Shown: piece by piece, positions 33,870 through 45,146 of the stretch | Layout: every line of letters starts with the position of its first letter | Numbering within the stretch: the stretch's first letter is position 1 | Origin: Gari tellinella | Taxonomy: Eukaryota; Mollusca; Bivalvia; Cardiida; Psammobiidae | Assembly (NCBI GenBank): GCA_922989275.2 | Contig: OV277863.1 | Location: forward strand, 50,388,999-50,452,998 | Direction of reading: 5' to 3' | DNA: 64,000 nt | The notes under the pieces: model-generated | Database searches by the model: none | Told to the model about the DNA's origin: nothing | What the model saw: only the letters and a program-made list of their open reading frames with translations | Program-made: the position numbers and the translations under genes

Positions 33870-34105
33870 CCCTTAACTCCATATGTATGCCTTTTGACGC
33901 CTTTTATAATTTCTTCACTAAGGAGAGTCCCCATTTAGTAAGCTATCAAAATTTAACATATAAATCAGTTCTTGTATATATCCAGATGGTAGCTTAATAC
34001 AGGTTGGAAGTAAAGCACAGTGATAATTTATAATCATTCTGCTTTACTTTCAACCTGCTTTCAGTGGTCACCTGTCTTCCAAATTAGAGGTTATGAGGTT
34101 GACGT
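33866..34105 (-). mobile_element. Family B MITE, degraded
   Basis: TTAA at the left; the hairpin at about 33991-34062 is imperfect (core AATTTATAAT); right end eroded. Confidence 0.5.
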
Positions 34106-34479
34106 GTTCAACCAACTTACGTGTGCTACAAAGAGTAGTCACATCACAGTAATATGAAGACTTCTTTGATCTTACCAATTCTGTATTCTGAATATTTGAA
34201 GATGTATTTCTTTATATTTCAATACAGTTTCTCGATATCTGATTTGGCTCGAAACTGTTAGCAAAGGACATAACTCTTTTTAGCACAAGCACGTTTACTG
34301 GTAAATAATAACTCATGTTTGAAAACCAACGCGGCTTTTTCATCACGCCAACAATTATACAAAACAACAGCAGTTATAATTTTGAATCGATGCATAATCG
34401 TGTTAATTAAAATTATGCAAGGATCTGAATATTTTAAAATACAAAACAATATTGTGAAAAACTGAGCCCCCGTCGATCA

Positions 34480-35060
34480 AATGTTATGGCTATTTCAAAT
34501 AATTGACCCTTAGACACCTGTGACCTTTACATTTGACCCGACACGTCTGAAATATACTTATTGATGTTCCTCATATTTACAGCAACATGTATACCAAATA
34601 TGTATTACCGAACAGCTAAGGGTCAAAGGTAATGACCATTTAAAAAAAGGATGACCTCGGTGACCTTAACCTTTGACTCGACATGTATACCTCTTCATAT
34701 TGGCGAAATATATACCATGCATTAAATCTGCATTGGTCATCGTTTAAAAAGTATGGCCGACGTTAAATTGCAAAGCATGCAGATATTTTTTACCTCTGTG
34801 AACTTGGCATGTATCTCTATGATTAAAATATATTTTTTATATTTTCTTAATTAGAGCAATATGTAAAACAAATATGCGAAGTCCCTATCACTTGATGGTA
34901 AAAGTTTATTGCCGTTTCAAATATTTGACCTTTTGACATAATATTATGTGACATTGACCTTTTGCCCGACATGCCCAAAACCCAGCATATTCATGTACCT
35001 CATCATTATGGGCAACACATATGCCATGTATTGAGTGTGAATTGGTTATACATGGAGTTC
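34480..35060. repeat. Tandem repeat, ~200-bp units
   Basis: Three degenerate units with TGACCTTTACATTTGACC-like, ACATGTATACC-like and CATTGGTCAT-like blocks, ending in an ACAAACA-rich tail near 35090. Confidence 0.5.
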
Positions 35061-35351
35061 ACTAGTTATTGCCAACGTTAGGCTGCGTACAAACAAATGG
35101 ACACAAACAAACACACAGACAAGACACACATAATATGCCCGCGATCAATGGGGGCACAATAAAGATGTCTGATCAGGCTCCAAACTGTGTTTGCCTCTCG
35201 GAGTGCGCATTCTACATTTTAGGTGATTATTTTCCCTTTCGTCTCGTTTAAACGTTAGATAAAAACGTTTTTCACTAACGAGCTTCTATATGTAAAAGTT
35301 ACGAACAAACTATGTATAACACTTAGTTAATAATATAGTAAGCTAACTTAC

Positions 35352-35384
35352 CATCATAATACAATATTTCAACAGTTGAAAGTC
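35352..35384 (-). CDS. Gene 1 exon 3: 33-nt linker microexon
   Basis: This 33-nt phase 1-1 microexon sits between a pyrimidine-rich acceptor (TTTCTTTCAG) and a perfect donor (GTAAGT). It encodes LSTVEILYYD and completes a Gly codon with the next exon, giving ILYYDGC. That supplies the aromatic-aromatic-x-Gly-Cys start expected of a WSC domain. The match of phase, splice consensus and domain boundary is the main evidence, since the exon is too short to recognise alone. Confidence 0.6.
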
Positions 35385-36016
35385 CTGAAAGAAAATGTAA
35401 CATTATAAAAATATAAAACAAGTAGTGGTGTATATCGGATACGGTCAAACTCGTGTTTAGCGGCAATTCTTTAGAGAAGCACGTGGACTTCTAAAGGCAG
35501 ATTATTACTAAATGCATTCCAAGTGTAAGGCAGAAAGCTGCTAAATTAGTTTTCTGTTTCACCTTTGTTTACATATATCTGTCAGTTGAAGTATAAACCG
35601 CTGAAAGAAAGAGGCCACAAACTAGATGGGAAATGTTGTTGTTATGTTTTAGAAATTTCTTTTTATTCAGAGTGTTTAAAGATAATGTTGATCTATGTTG
35701 AATAATGTTAAAATGCAATAAATGCAATTTTCAAAGGAAGATGGCTCAATATATTATTTCCTCTACCATTTGTAATTGGTTAAAAGGTCATGTTGATATA
35801 AATCAACAAGCACAAAACTTTTAAAATCAATGAACCTGTTAAGCAAACAAGACTTTAAATCTCTAGTTTCAGTTTGAATGTTAACTTTTACGTACATTTC
35901 CTGAGCAGGGATTTTGAAATTGATACTACATGTAGTTAACTTATCTATATTACGCACAAGATTGTTTTCCCAACTCACGGTTGTCAGATAGCCTACTGTG
36001 TGTAATTGCCATGGTA

Positions 36017-36262
36017 CAGTGGAGAATCTGTTATTCTTTCCCAATAAACGCGTTTACGCTAAAACTATTATTTGCACTGCAAACAGTTTGGAGCCAGATC
36101 AGACGCCGGGTAACCCGGCGTCTGATCAGGCTCCAAACTGTTTGCCACCAAGATAAACATGAACTATCAGAATTGTCAAAAAGTTGTACTTTTCTACGTT
36201 TTAGTGTTTTGCGTTTGCGTACGTTTGCGTTTAAACGGGAAAGAATAACAGATTCTCCACTG
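36017..36262 (+). mobile_element. Family A MITE (TA-type), 246 bp
   Basis: Complete, TA flanks, intact inverted ends and palindrome (about 36079-36145). Confidence 0.8.
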
Positions 36263-36736
36263 TATGGGCAGTTGGTTAAGGTGTCGATATTTTTAAAAGT
36301 TGGTTTTAGCCGCTCGAGTTCAAATTCGGACCATGACAGTTTAAATTTTGTCATTAAAATCAGGAAATGACTTTCTGTTAATGTAAACTTGGATCCAAAC
36401 TATTTGCATATGTTAGTTTTTTAGAGCATGGCAACGAAAGAGTTAAGCCATTAATGTATATTTCCCGCAAAAATAAACCATTGAAAACAGTGCAAGAATT
36501 AATGAGGCGTCGCATTTTGCTTCATCGGGATCAGCACTGTTTGCTACAGTGTGGACATGTATTGCAGCGTCTTAAGATCACTCATGTACATATGGCAGTA
36601 TATATGTAATGAAATCGTTCAGCCCGCACATATTGAGGGTTCATTGCAATACTCAAGCATTAATAACCACTGAAAGCATCATTAACATTTACAGCTCGAC
36701 GCTTTTAATTCTCCTTTCGAAGCTCGTAAGTTTTTC

Positions 36737-37181
36737 CGACAATGTCTATTACGACCACTTAGGTGTATTAATTAGCTGGGGCCCGTTTCATAAAACTTCG
36801 TACTACAAATGTTGTCGTAAGTCCGATTATAAATGTCTAAATTATTATTTATTTCTCCATCTAATCCTTTCTTGTGACATCCCTTTGGAATCGTCTTGAA
36901 AAGACGATTCCAAGGAGATGTCACAAGACAGGATTAAATGGAGAAATCAGAAATTAGATGTATTTTAAAGTTTTGACTTACGACCGTTTTTGTCGTACGA
37001 AGTTTTATGAAACGGGCCCCAGGTGGTTAATGCAGATGGCTTCTTAAAGCAAGTTGAACGTAAAACAGAAAGCTCCTTTAGGAGCTTTCTGTTTTACGTT
37101 CACCTTGCTTTAAGCTGTCATCTGTCTTTTAAACAGTCAATACACCTTCTTTTCAATAGTCGTAATAGAGAGGTTTTATTG
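36737..37181 (+). mobile_element. Family G MITE interrupted by a GGGCCC-type MITE
   Basis: The left part TCTATTACGACCACTTA and the right part AGTCGTAATAGAGAGG match the complete family G copy at 41080-41284. Its own hairpin, TTAAAGCAAGTTGAACG... around AAAGCTCCTTTAGGAGCTTT, is at about 37045-37114. The terminal CAG/CTG are eroded. Confidence 0.6.
36778..37020 (+). mobile_element. GGGCCC-type MITE, complete, nested
   Basis: Ends GGGGCCCGTTTCATAAAAC and TTTTATGAAACGGGCCCC. A central palindrome, AATCC..TCTTGTGACATC to GATGTCACAAGACAGGATT, is at about 36863-36935. Confidence 0.78.
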
Positions 37182-38299
37182 TTTGTTAAACACGGTCAGG
37201 GAATCGAACCCCCCTCCAAGCAATAAATAAAGAGCAGAACGTTTTAACAAAATGTCAAGCATTCCTTTGCGTAATTGAAAAGGCGAGTTGACAGAACTTT
37301 GATTTGAAAATGGATATTTGATGGGCTATATTGAAAATAAGTCCCCACGGAGAGTGGCATAGAGACTACTATTTATTACTATTACATGTATGTATTTGTC
37401 TCGTTTGGGGGCCAACGGAGTATCACGAGGATTGTTTCGCACAGAAGTCCTGTATATGTTCCGCACCGATAAAGTGCATATTTCGTGTACCCAAAACGAA
37501 AGTAAACCACGAATTGATCAACAATGCTATAAACATGATAATAACATTACCTTTTTAGATTGATTGTATCAATGGAATATTATTTGGGTTATAAAGAATC
37601 TGTAGTAATGCAATAAATGGATTTTAAATCGAGTTTAACAAATTAACTGTGTATATGTGCCGCACAGAGTATGTATATGTTACTAAACGAAGTCCATTTT
37701 ATATGTATATGTTACCAACTGAAGTCATCATTGAATTTATAGGATACAAACCGCCACGTATCATGTTGCCTACCGTTTATCTCGAAAATAAATGATCTCC
37801 ACCAAATATGTTGATAGTGACAGTCCAGTGAGAAAAAATTTAAAGGTTAACACACAAAAAAAACTGGTCCATTTCATGTAAGTTTCTGAAGCAGTTAAAA
37901 TGCAGGACTAGGAAATGAATTCGATCAATCAACTGTTGCGGAAGCAGATGAAGCTGACAGAGTGGTTGATTTGTCCGAGCAACTGGAAACAAATTCAAAG
38001 CGACATAACTTCTTTAAAAATGTTGCATCCCGAATTGAAAACCTCATGAACACCTTTCGTCTATGTAATTAATTAATCTGTGAAAGTTTGCAGCATGTTC
38101 TTTATAGGACAATATTCAAAGGGCTATACTTTTGTAAAACAGAAACAGCCAATATTCCAAACTACACGAACACCTTCATATATAAGCAATTACTCTGGGA
38201 AAGTGTTAAGAAAAGTGTATGAGAAGCTGCACAGGTTTTGTCCTATATATATTCTATTTATGAAACAATAATCTAATAATTACCTATATACCAGCAGAT

Positions 38300-38412
38300 G
38301 GTAGCTTAAAGCAAACAGAGTAAAAGTACCTTAATGCTCATTCTGCTTTACTTTCAATTTGCTTTAATAAGTGACTATCCGTCTTCAAAACTAGAAACAG
38401 GCTTTAGGGTAA
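38300..38412 (-). repeat. Family B MITE fragment
   Basis: Hairpin TAGCTTAAAGCA... to TTTCAATTTGCTTTAA with a deleted left core, and the family B right flank. Confidence 0.5.
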
Positions 38413-38476
38413 TGGGTGAATGTCTTTTATATTACACGTTTTATCAAAAAGCGAAAATAAAATAAATGGATAGTAC

Positions 38477-38683
38477 CAAGTGTGACCATACCACATGGTC
38501 TGTGACGTATTGTGTGGATACCACTGGCAGTCAAATTGTCAACAAAAAGGCCTCCATTCGGAACTTCAATCAAATGTAAGAAATTTGTTTTAGCCGATTT
38601 CAACGAAACATAGCCTATGATACTGGGAACTGGATTCTTTACAGTGCTATCAATGGATTTGTCACCCAGGTAATACATTTTGC
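38477..38683 (-). CDS. Gene 1 exon 2: extracellular module of unknown type
   Basis: This is a 207-nt open exon, phase 1-1, between a strong acceptor (CATTTTCAG) and a donor (TTG/GTACTA). It begins KMYYLGDKSIDST and contains FLHLIEVPNGG and FVDNLTASG, which look like alternating beta strands. It has one cysteine, near the C-terminal end. I do not recognise the family. The phase joins directly to the signal-peptide exon, giving CISGKMYYLGD across the junction. The exon lies between two inverted ~350-bp repeats (37395-37740 and 39895-40440), so a transposon-captured or transposon-derived origin is possible. Confidence 0.55.
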
Positions 38684-39014
38684 CTGAAAATGGGGCAAAT
38701 TAGTTGGCAATATCTAGTATTAAATTGTCGTGGTATCATTGTGTGTGTTAACATTTCTGGATATTTGCCTCGTTTTCAGACAAAAAGTATACATCTAGTG
38801 ACAGATACATTAACATCATTCTAAAATAACTTATTAATACCCTTAGCATAGGCTATGTTTCCTTGAAATCGACTCATAAATAAAAACAAAAAACCCCATT
38901 TGATTAAAATTCCGAATCGAGGCTTTTTGGTGATAATTTAGCTGTCAGTTGTACCAAAATTAACGTCACAAACCACTTGGTATGGTCACGGCCTCATCGC
39001 TAAAAGTGCGCCCA

Positions 39015-39830
39015 AACTTGCTCTACGTCGGGCGTACGGCGGTCGCAGAAAGGTTAAATCGGGCAGCGGGCATTATATAAAGTTGTGAAGACTTGTAGCC
39101 TAATCCCCTGCATGTATATATTATGCAATAAATATGTTTAAACTAAACGTGAAATAGGAAGATTCTTGCGCTGGCCGAAGAAATCCTACGGCGGCAGTGT
39201 TGCGGCCGCACGGCAAATCCCAAAGTTTTACAGGCCGTAGAGGTCGCCGCAGTATTATAACGTGGAGTTAAACAAAAAGTACATTTCTACGATGGCCGTA
39301 GAAAACGACATGCCGAAGGGCGGTTCTGCGGCTGCCGTACGGCCACCGTGCGGCCGCCGGGACTCAATGGTTAATTTTAATATTGGGCATTTGCACTTTT
39401 GTTCATATGTGTCTATTGATATAAAAGTGGGTTTGGATGTTCTTATGAGACATAATGCTGTCCATATATGGCCTTTGAGTTCTCGGTGTGGTTGGACTGA
39501 TATGCGTTATGTGCACATGTAGCAAGCCATTGTGTGTACACGTAGCAGAAGTAGTATCAACGGCCGCCGTACGGCCATCTGGCGGTCGCCGTGGGTTTTA
39601 TTACAAATCGCGGCCGCCGCAGAGGCTCCATACGGCTGCCGAACGGAGACCGCACTGCCGCAAGTTTTTTAACCCCAAAACATCAAATCTCGCCTTGCGG
39701 CGGCCGCAGCAAATGTGAGCACAACATACGGCGGTCGTAGGAAATCTACGGCGGCCGGGAAATTGCTATTCGCCGTAGGAATAATAATCCGTGCGACTGC
39801 CGTATACGGCCGCCGCATCAAATGTGAGCT
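39015..39830. repeat. CG-rich array of TACGGCGGCCGCCGTA-like words
   Basis: Islands built of CGGC, GCCG and GGCCGC around TACGG/CCGTA recur at about 39035-39080, 39185-39250, 39290-39360, 39560-39660 and 39695-39830, separated by AT-rich spacers. AAATGTGAGC occurs twice near the right side. Open frames here are by-products of the composition. Confidence 0.55.
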
Positions 39831-40933
39831 AGGCATAAACGATACATTTTTCCAATCCATTTTTTGTCACTGCAACAGAATTCAATTAATTGACTTCAGG
39901 AGGTAACACATACACCTTCTGTTGGTAACGTATACACGTAAATGCGACTTCAGGAGGGCACATACACAGTCATAAACCCTTCAGGGTACTGTGATTGATT
40001 CAAAGTTGTATACATTATTGTGAAAAATAAGTTGAAAAAATATGGAAAAATGAAGCTATTAATAAACATACATCATGTCTGAGGTGGGATTCCCGAATAT
40101 TTGTAAATATAGTGGATCATTCCAATGTTTTTTTTCAATAATCGCCCGGTAATATTCATTTAAGAGTGGTAAATTGACGTCTGTGCTTGATATACATACT
40201 TATTTTCCATAAATAATACAAGAAATGGTATGTAAACAGTTTATTAACGAACCTATACTGTAATTTGCAAAGAAATAATTCAATTGATATGTGTGTCTAT
40301 GGACACAAGTGGTTAATGCGAATGTCAGCGTATAAAAAAAATACACAAATGGGTGTGTTTACATGGATTGTAGGTGCGAAACATATACGGGACTTCTGTG
40401 CGAAACGGGTCTTCGTGATACCTCGTTGGCCCCCGGTGCGTTTAAGTACATTTATCTATCGGTTCGTGTTTTATCTGTAATCCAGTGCTAGACTTTAATT
40501 TACGACTTAGTCATTGTACCAACACAGCTCTAACTCAAAACCACTGTAGAAATGAATCATTTATCTAAAATGGTATCCATTCATTTAATCAAATAATTGT
40601 TTACTCGTTTATTCGCACAGTCTTGATCGTAAGCATTAAAACATTACATTTTAATCAATCAGTCAGTTATAAAATTTACTTAAACCAAGACTCTTAACTT
40701 GATAAAAGTAATTCCTCTGATTCATTAATTAATATATTTATGAATTTATTAATAAATAGAATTCAACAATAGATGAACTGAACTTTGAAGTGTCACACAG
40801 ATTTTAAAAGCAAAGTCAATACAATAATTACCGACGAATTTATATTGTCAATAAATGCTGCCATCTTTAGCACGACTATTGGTAATCGAATTCAACCATT
40901 TCACTCCTTTACCCATAGTACAACAGTTTTTTG

Positions 40934-41000
40934 CAAATAATTTGGATCCTTATCATACGCCAAGTAACGCGGCGTCTACTCAGGATCCAAACTGTTAGCC
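40934..41000. repeat. GCAAACA-type palindrome, degraded
   Basis: GCAAATAATTTGGATCC...GGATCCAAACTGTTAGCC. It belongs to a possible family F-like element (about 40898-41313) that family G has entered. Confidence 0.45.
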
Positions 41001-41079
41001 ACTCATTTCAATATTTCTTAAGTCCAAATACCCGAATTTTAATTTGAGAACTAAAAGCAGCCGACAATAGTTGAAAGTA

Positions 41080-41284
41080 CAGTAGAACATCTTTGTTACG
41101 ACCACTAAAAAGAAGGCTAATTGTCTGTGTAAAAGACACGTGACAGCTTAGAGCAATGTGAAAGTGAAACAGAAAGCTCCCATAGGAGCTTTCTGTTTCA
41201 CTTTCACATTGCTCTAAGCAGTCACTTGTCTTAAACGACTAATATTTGACACAATTTAGTGGTCGTAATAGAGAGGTTCTACTG
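41080..41284 (+). mobile_element. Family G MITE (TA-type), 205 bp
   Basis: TA flanks; ends CAGTAGAACATC, GTTACGACCACTAAA and TTTAGTGGTCGTAAT, GAGGTTCTACTG. A perfect palindrome, AGCTTAGAGCAATGTGAAAG to CTTTCACATTGCTCTAAGC around AAAGCTCCCATAGGAGCTTT, is at about 41148-41219. Confidence 0.75.
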
Positions 41285-41464
41285 TAGATGACCTCATGAG
41301 AGTGAAGGGGTAAAACTTTTCATTTTCTTATCACCAATTATTCGATTATTTTAACCCCTTCCTCCCCTATAGATCTACCCTAACTACAATAAGTTTATAC
41401 GGAATCTTAATAATTTCAGCCTGAAGTTCTGAAGTTCGGTAGTAAGTTTTCCGTTTGCACATTT

Positions 41465-42250
41465 CAAGTTAATTTCACATTAGACGTCTTTGTACAGAAC
41501 TCTACAGCGACACCCAATGGGAGACAAATAGTGACCGTTTTTCGGAGGAAGTCGTTATAGGGAGGGAACATATTAATACAGTACTCCCTCTCTACAACGG
41601 CCCTCTGAACAACGGTTCCATCCTTACAACGACCCTTGCCGCAGTTCCCTAAACAGGACATTTCTGTATAACGTTTTTACTGTTGCAATATCGTCTGCTT
41701 AAATTGTCCTCTGCTGTTTTTTTAATCAAAGTTTCATATAAGTGGATATTTTGATAGAATAAGTATAATGACGAGTGACAAACAGCTTGAATCAAGATCA
41801 GACACCGCGTTACGCGGCGTCTGATCTAGATTCAAGCTGTTTGCAAATGTAAGCCAAGTCTTATTTTCCCTCTCTGTAACGACTGCCTCCAAACAACACA
41901 CACAATCTGAGCTTCCCCTTCGATGTCGTTGTAGAGAAGGAGCGCTATAATATTCATTTGCAAACAGCTTCAATCCAGATCAGACGCTGCGTCACGCGGC
42001 GTCTGATCTTGACTCAAGTTGTTTGCAACTCGTCATTATTTTTTGTCAAAATGATCGGAAGGCCGTTGTAGGGATGGAACACTATAGTTATAAAACAGTG
42101 AGGGTCCAGATGAGACGCTGAGTTATTCGTTGTTTCATCTGGATCCAAAATGTTTGTAACATATACACCAAATATACTTGTGACAATGATATACAATGCT
42201 CCCTCCCTACAATGGCCCTCCGAACTACGATTCCCTCCTTACACCAATGC
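41465..42250 (+). mobile_element. Family E MITE cluster (one nearly full copy and fragments)
   Basis: A near-full copy, 41579-41949, has TA at the left, CAGTACTCCCTCTC and GGAGCGCTATA, with palindrome about 41776-41844. It is flanked by an end fragment (41490-41575) and further palindromes at about 41959-42029 and 42093-42157, then another left end near 42195-42240. Confidence 0.6.
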
Positions 42251-42392
42251 TGCTTTACTTTCAGTCTGCTTTAAGATACAGAAACTATTTCTTATGGTGT
42301 ACATTCTTACCAGTACCAATTGGAAACTACTTTATTCAGTGAAGGAATAAATTAAAGGCGTAAAAGGACGTAGTTATGGGGTAATGGGTTTA
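42246..42392 (+). repeat. Family B MITE right half
   Basis: Begins with a single hairpin arm CTGCTTTACTTTCAGTCTGC and continues to GGGGTAATGGG. Confidence 0.5.
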
Positions 42393-42736
42393 GGTATGTT
42401 TGAGATGTGTCTCATGTGCGTTTATGTACGGGTATTATCAGCTGCGTAGGAATCAAAGTAATTAGACAGCTCAGTCGTCAATAGTTACATAATTTATTAT
42501 ACTATACTTCTTCTAATTAAGGCTACACTCATGCTTTATTGAAATATTTCAACGCATTCACACTCGTACACCACGAACAAGCTACGATTTTCAAATGGGT
42601 TGATCATTGTTTGCACTGTGTGAATACTCATTACACAGCGTGGCGTGCCTCTTATCCTTTGCAATTTATCAAAGAAACAGGCTGCCATAAGTTGCTCACG
42701 GACAATCCTAAAATTGTCTATTTTTCAAACGCGATT

Positions 42737-42824
42737 ATTTAAAGCAGGTTGAAAGTAAAGCAGAATGCGCATTAATGCGCATTCTGTTTTACTTTCATCC
42801 TGCTTCAAGCTACAATCTGCTAGG
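42737..42824 (+). repeat. Family B hairpin
   Basis: TTTAAAGCAGGTTGAAAG pairs with CTTTCATCCTGCTTCAAG around GCGCATTAATGCGC. No MITE ends seen. Confidence 0.6.
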
Positions 42825-42980
42825 TTAAACATCCGAAGATTTCGAAAATATCCGGAGATATGGAAGCCCTGAAGAAATCCGAAATAATAAATCAATTTAT
42901 CTCTTATCTACGAATAATAGTTCAAAGACCAACGGATATTTTTGCAAACAGAAGTCATGGATCTTAAGAAGTATAAGTCA

Positions 42981-43228
42981 TTAACTCTTCAACGCTAAGT
43001 AACTCTTGTGGGTTATTAGGTTCCCTTGTTGGTATTTTTAGTAACCAAAATATGGACCAGTCTACTTCGAATTCTGGGTAGTTTAATAAATACTGCTCTT
43101 AATTAGCAAACAATGTAGACCCTAATCACTGGGCTCCTGTAGGAGCCTTCTGATCTGGATATACAATGTTTGCAAATGACATGAGTATGTTTTAACAGGG
43201 CCATCGTGTTAAGAATACCCAGAGTTAA
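42981..43228 (+). mobile_element. Family C-related MITE (TTAA-type)
   Basis: TTAA ends; palindrome GCAAACAATGTAGACCC...ATACAATGTTTGC at about 43104-43172, imperfect. Confidence 0.55.
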
Positions 43229-43348
43229 GAAGTTAACGTTTTTAACTTGTGGCACCCCGAAGGCGAAATCGTTTGAGAGATTGTCCTTGCAAACAGTTTG
43301 GATCCAGATCCAAACAAATTGTAAATCTGGTTATACTTGGTATAATAT

Positions 43349-43575
43349 TTAACCCATTACCCCATAACCTGTTTCTAGTTTTGAAGACAGATTACCACAT
43401 AAAGTAGGTTGGAAGTAAAGCAGAATGTGCCTTAAGGTGCTTTAAGCTATCATCTGCTAGAATATAGAACATATTTCTTACAATAAATATCCATGATTGT
43501 ATAAATTTTTAACTTTTTTTTCATAAGAGGAATAAATTAAAGATGCAAAAAGCGTATTTATGTGCAAAGGGTTAA
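43349..43575 (+). mobile_element. Family B MITE with right hairpin arm mostly deleted
   Basis: TTAA ends; left arm AAAGTAGGTTGGAAG... present, while the right arm is reduced to GGTGCTTTAAG. Confidence 0.6.
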
Positions 43576-43765
43576 ACAATTCTAACTTTAGAACAGTAAT
43601 CGACGCCTACTATCATTGCAGGTGATTATATTACAATCGAATCTCTAAAAATAGAACTTGTTCAAGTCGGACATATCCGATCATAATTCTTCGGTTGAAT
43701 TTCGAGCCTCGAACTCGAGCTCGCTTAACCTTGGTTTCCAATCTAGTCTCGTCCATTTTTTACTA

Positions 43766-43979
43766 TTAACCCTTAGCCTGCCAGTCACGACTATAGCTCC
43801 ATATGCAAACAGCTTGGATCCGGATGAGACGCCGAGTAACTCGGCGTCTCATCCGGATCCAAGCTGTTTGACACTCGGACAACATTTTCAGCAATTTTGA
43901 GCAACTTTGAAGCACTTTGAAACTTGAAGCAGACGAGAAATATAGCAGACGACAATTTATTTGGCGGGCTAAGGGTTAA
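43766..43979 (+). mobile_element. Family D MITE (TTAA-type), 214 bp
   Basis: TTAA ends with CCCTTAGCCTGCC and GGCGGGCTAAGGG. A perfect palindrome, GCAAACAGCTTGGATCCGG to CCGGATCCAAGCTGTTTG around GCCGAGTAACTCGGC, is at about 43804-43870. Confidence 0.78.
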
Positions 43980-44973
43980 GAGTTACCTTTATTAATGTAT
44001 TGCAATGTGGCTAATAGTGCATACTTTTGGCAGATTAGGAGCCCTCTGATCTGACAAATATCTACCACAATTGACAAAAGTGGACCTATTACATAATATG
44101 AAACTATAATTGCTTAAAAAAAAGATTTTACTATGCAATGTCAATCAGAGATTAAATTCAACACTTTGTGTAGTGTAGTATATCAGTAGTATTGTATACT
44201 GGCTAGCTGCATCTCTATGTTCATGTTCATGATCTTGATCTTGACCCCTCTTTGTTTGACCTAGGGTGAGTTTATTGACCCCCCCCCCTTTCTGGCATAG
44301 GAGGAGTTCAATGATCTGTCCCGGGTGAACGTCCTCTGTGGAATGTGCCCCATCATGACCACCCCTCCCTCGCAGATTTTCAGGATCCGGTGCCAATAGA
44401 GTTACGACCAATGTTGACCTTTCTGTAACCTCCCGAGTCCATTAAACCGGTCGGCGACTGTTTCTGGCACCCTCTCAGACTTTCAGGATCCGGTGCCAAT
44501 AGAGTAATGACCAATTTTGACCTTTCTGCAACCTCCCGAGTCCATTAAGCCGGTCTGCGACTGTTTCTGGCACCCTCGCAGACTTTCAGGGTCCGGTGCC
44601 AAATGAGTTATCGCTACATTACATCTCCCAGAACCCTCGTGAGTTAATAAAAATGGTCTGCGACTGTCTGCTAGACACTCGCAGACTTCTAGATGCCACT
44701 CGAGTTAGGTCAGGGTTCAGTGAGTGTGACTGATAACTCCTTTAGTCTCGGTACTATGGCTTACGGACAAAAGAGAGGCTCGACGAGGCACGGAGGAGTG
44801 AAGCGGAAGCTGGGAGGAGTGATCAGGAGGCAGTGAGGAGTGAAGAGGAGTCGCTGAGGAGTGAAGAGGAGGCATAGAGGAATCGAGAGGTTACACGAAG
44901 GGTGTGTGTGGGGAGACAGAATGGTTGGTTGGGGACAGTACATGAAAAATACTCTTTATATGATATATTACAT

Positions 44974-44979
44974 TTTATT
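44974..44979 (-). terminator. Poly(A) signal for the Polinton-like gene cluster
   Basis: AATAAA on the minus strand lies about 120 bases past the last possible stop of the zinc-finger frame (45101), inside the element. It is the only canonical signal noticed downstream of the cluster. Confidence 0.45.
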
Positions 44980-45146
44980 CACATGCTATATCTACAAATA
45001 AAATCATAAATGCACTCATGTAAAGTGCATCCACATAGTTGTAGGGTTTATTTCTTGTCTGTTACTGTACATCACGAGAAAGAGCCTTCACGTTTAATCC
45101 TTAAGCAAACGGTTCCTCATCGTCACAGATGACCTCCTGAAAGTGT

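Larger units (their letters stand above)
37395..40440. mobile_element. Possible 3-kb element bounded by inverted ~350-bp repeats
   Basis: 37395-37740 and 39895-40440 share inverted blocks: TTGGGGGCCAACGGAGTATC, TTTCGCACAGAAGTCC, CATATAC-Cx-GCACC and repeated TATATGTTACCAACTGAAG. The interior holds a family B fragment, gene 1 exon 2 and a CG-rich array. It could instead be two separate insertions in opposite orientation. Confidence 0.4.

Noticed and set aside
37196..37220. B-box-like GGTTCGATTCCC on the minus strand
   Set aside because: No A box at tRNA spacing and no cloverleaf.
39262..39906. Arg/Gly/Pro-rich frames in the CG-rich island
   Set aside because: Compositional by-product present on both strands.
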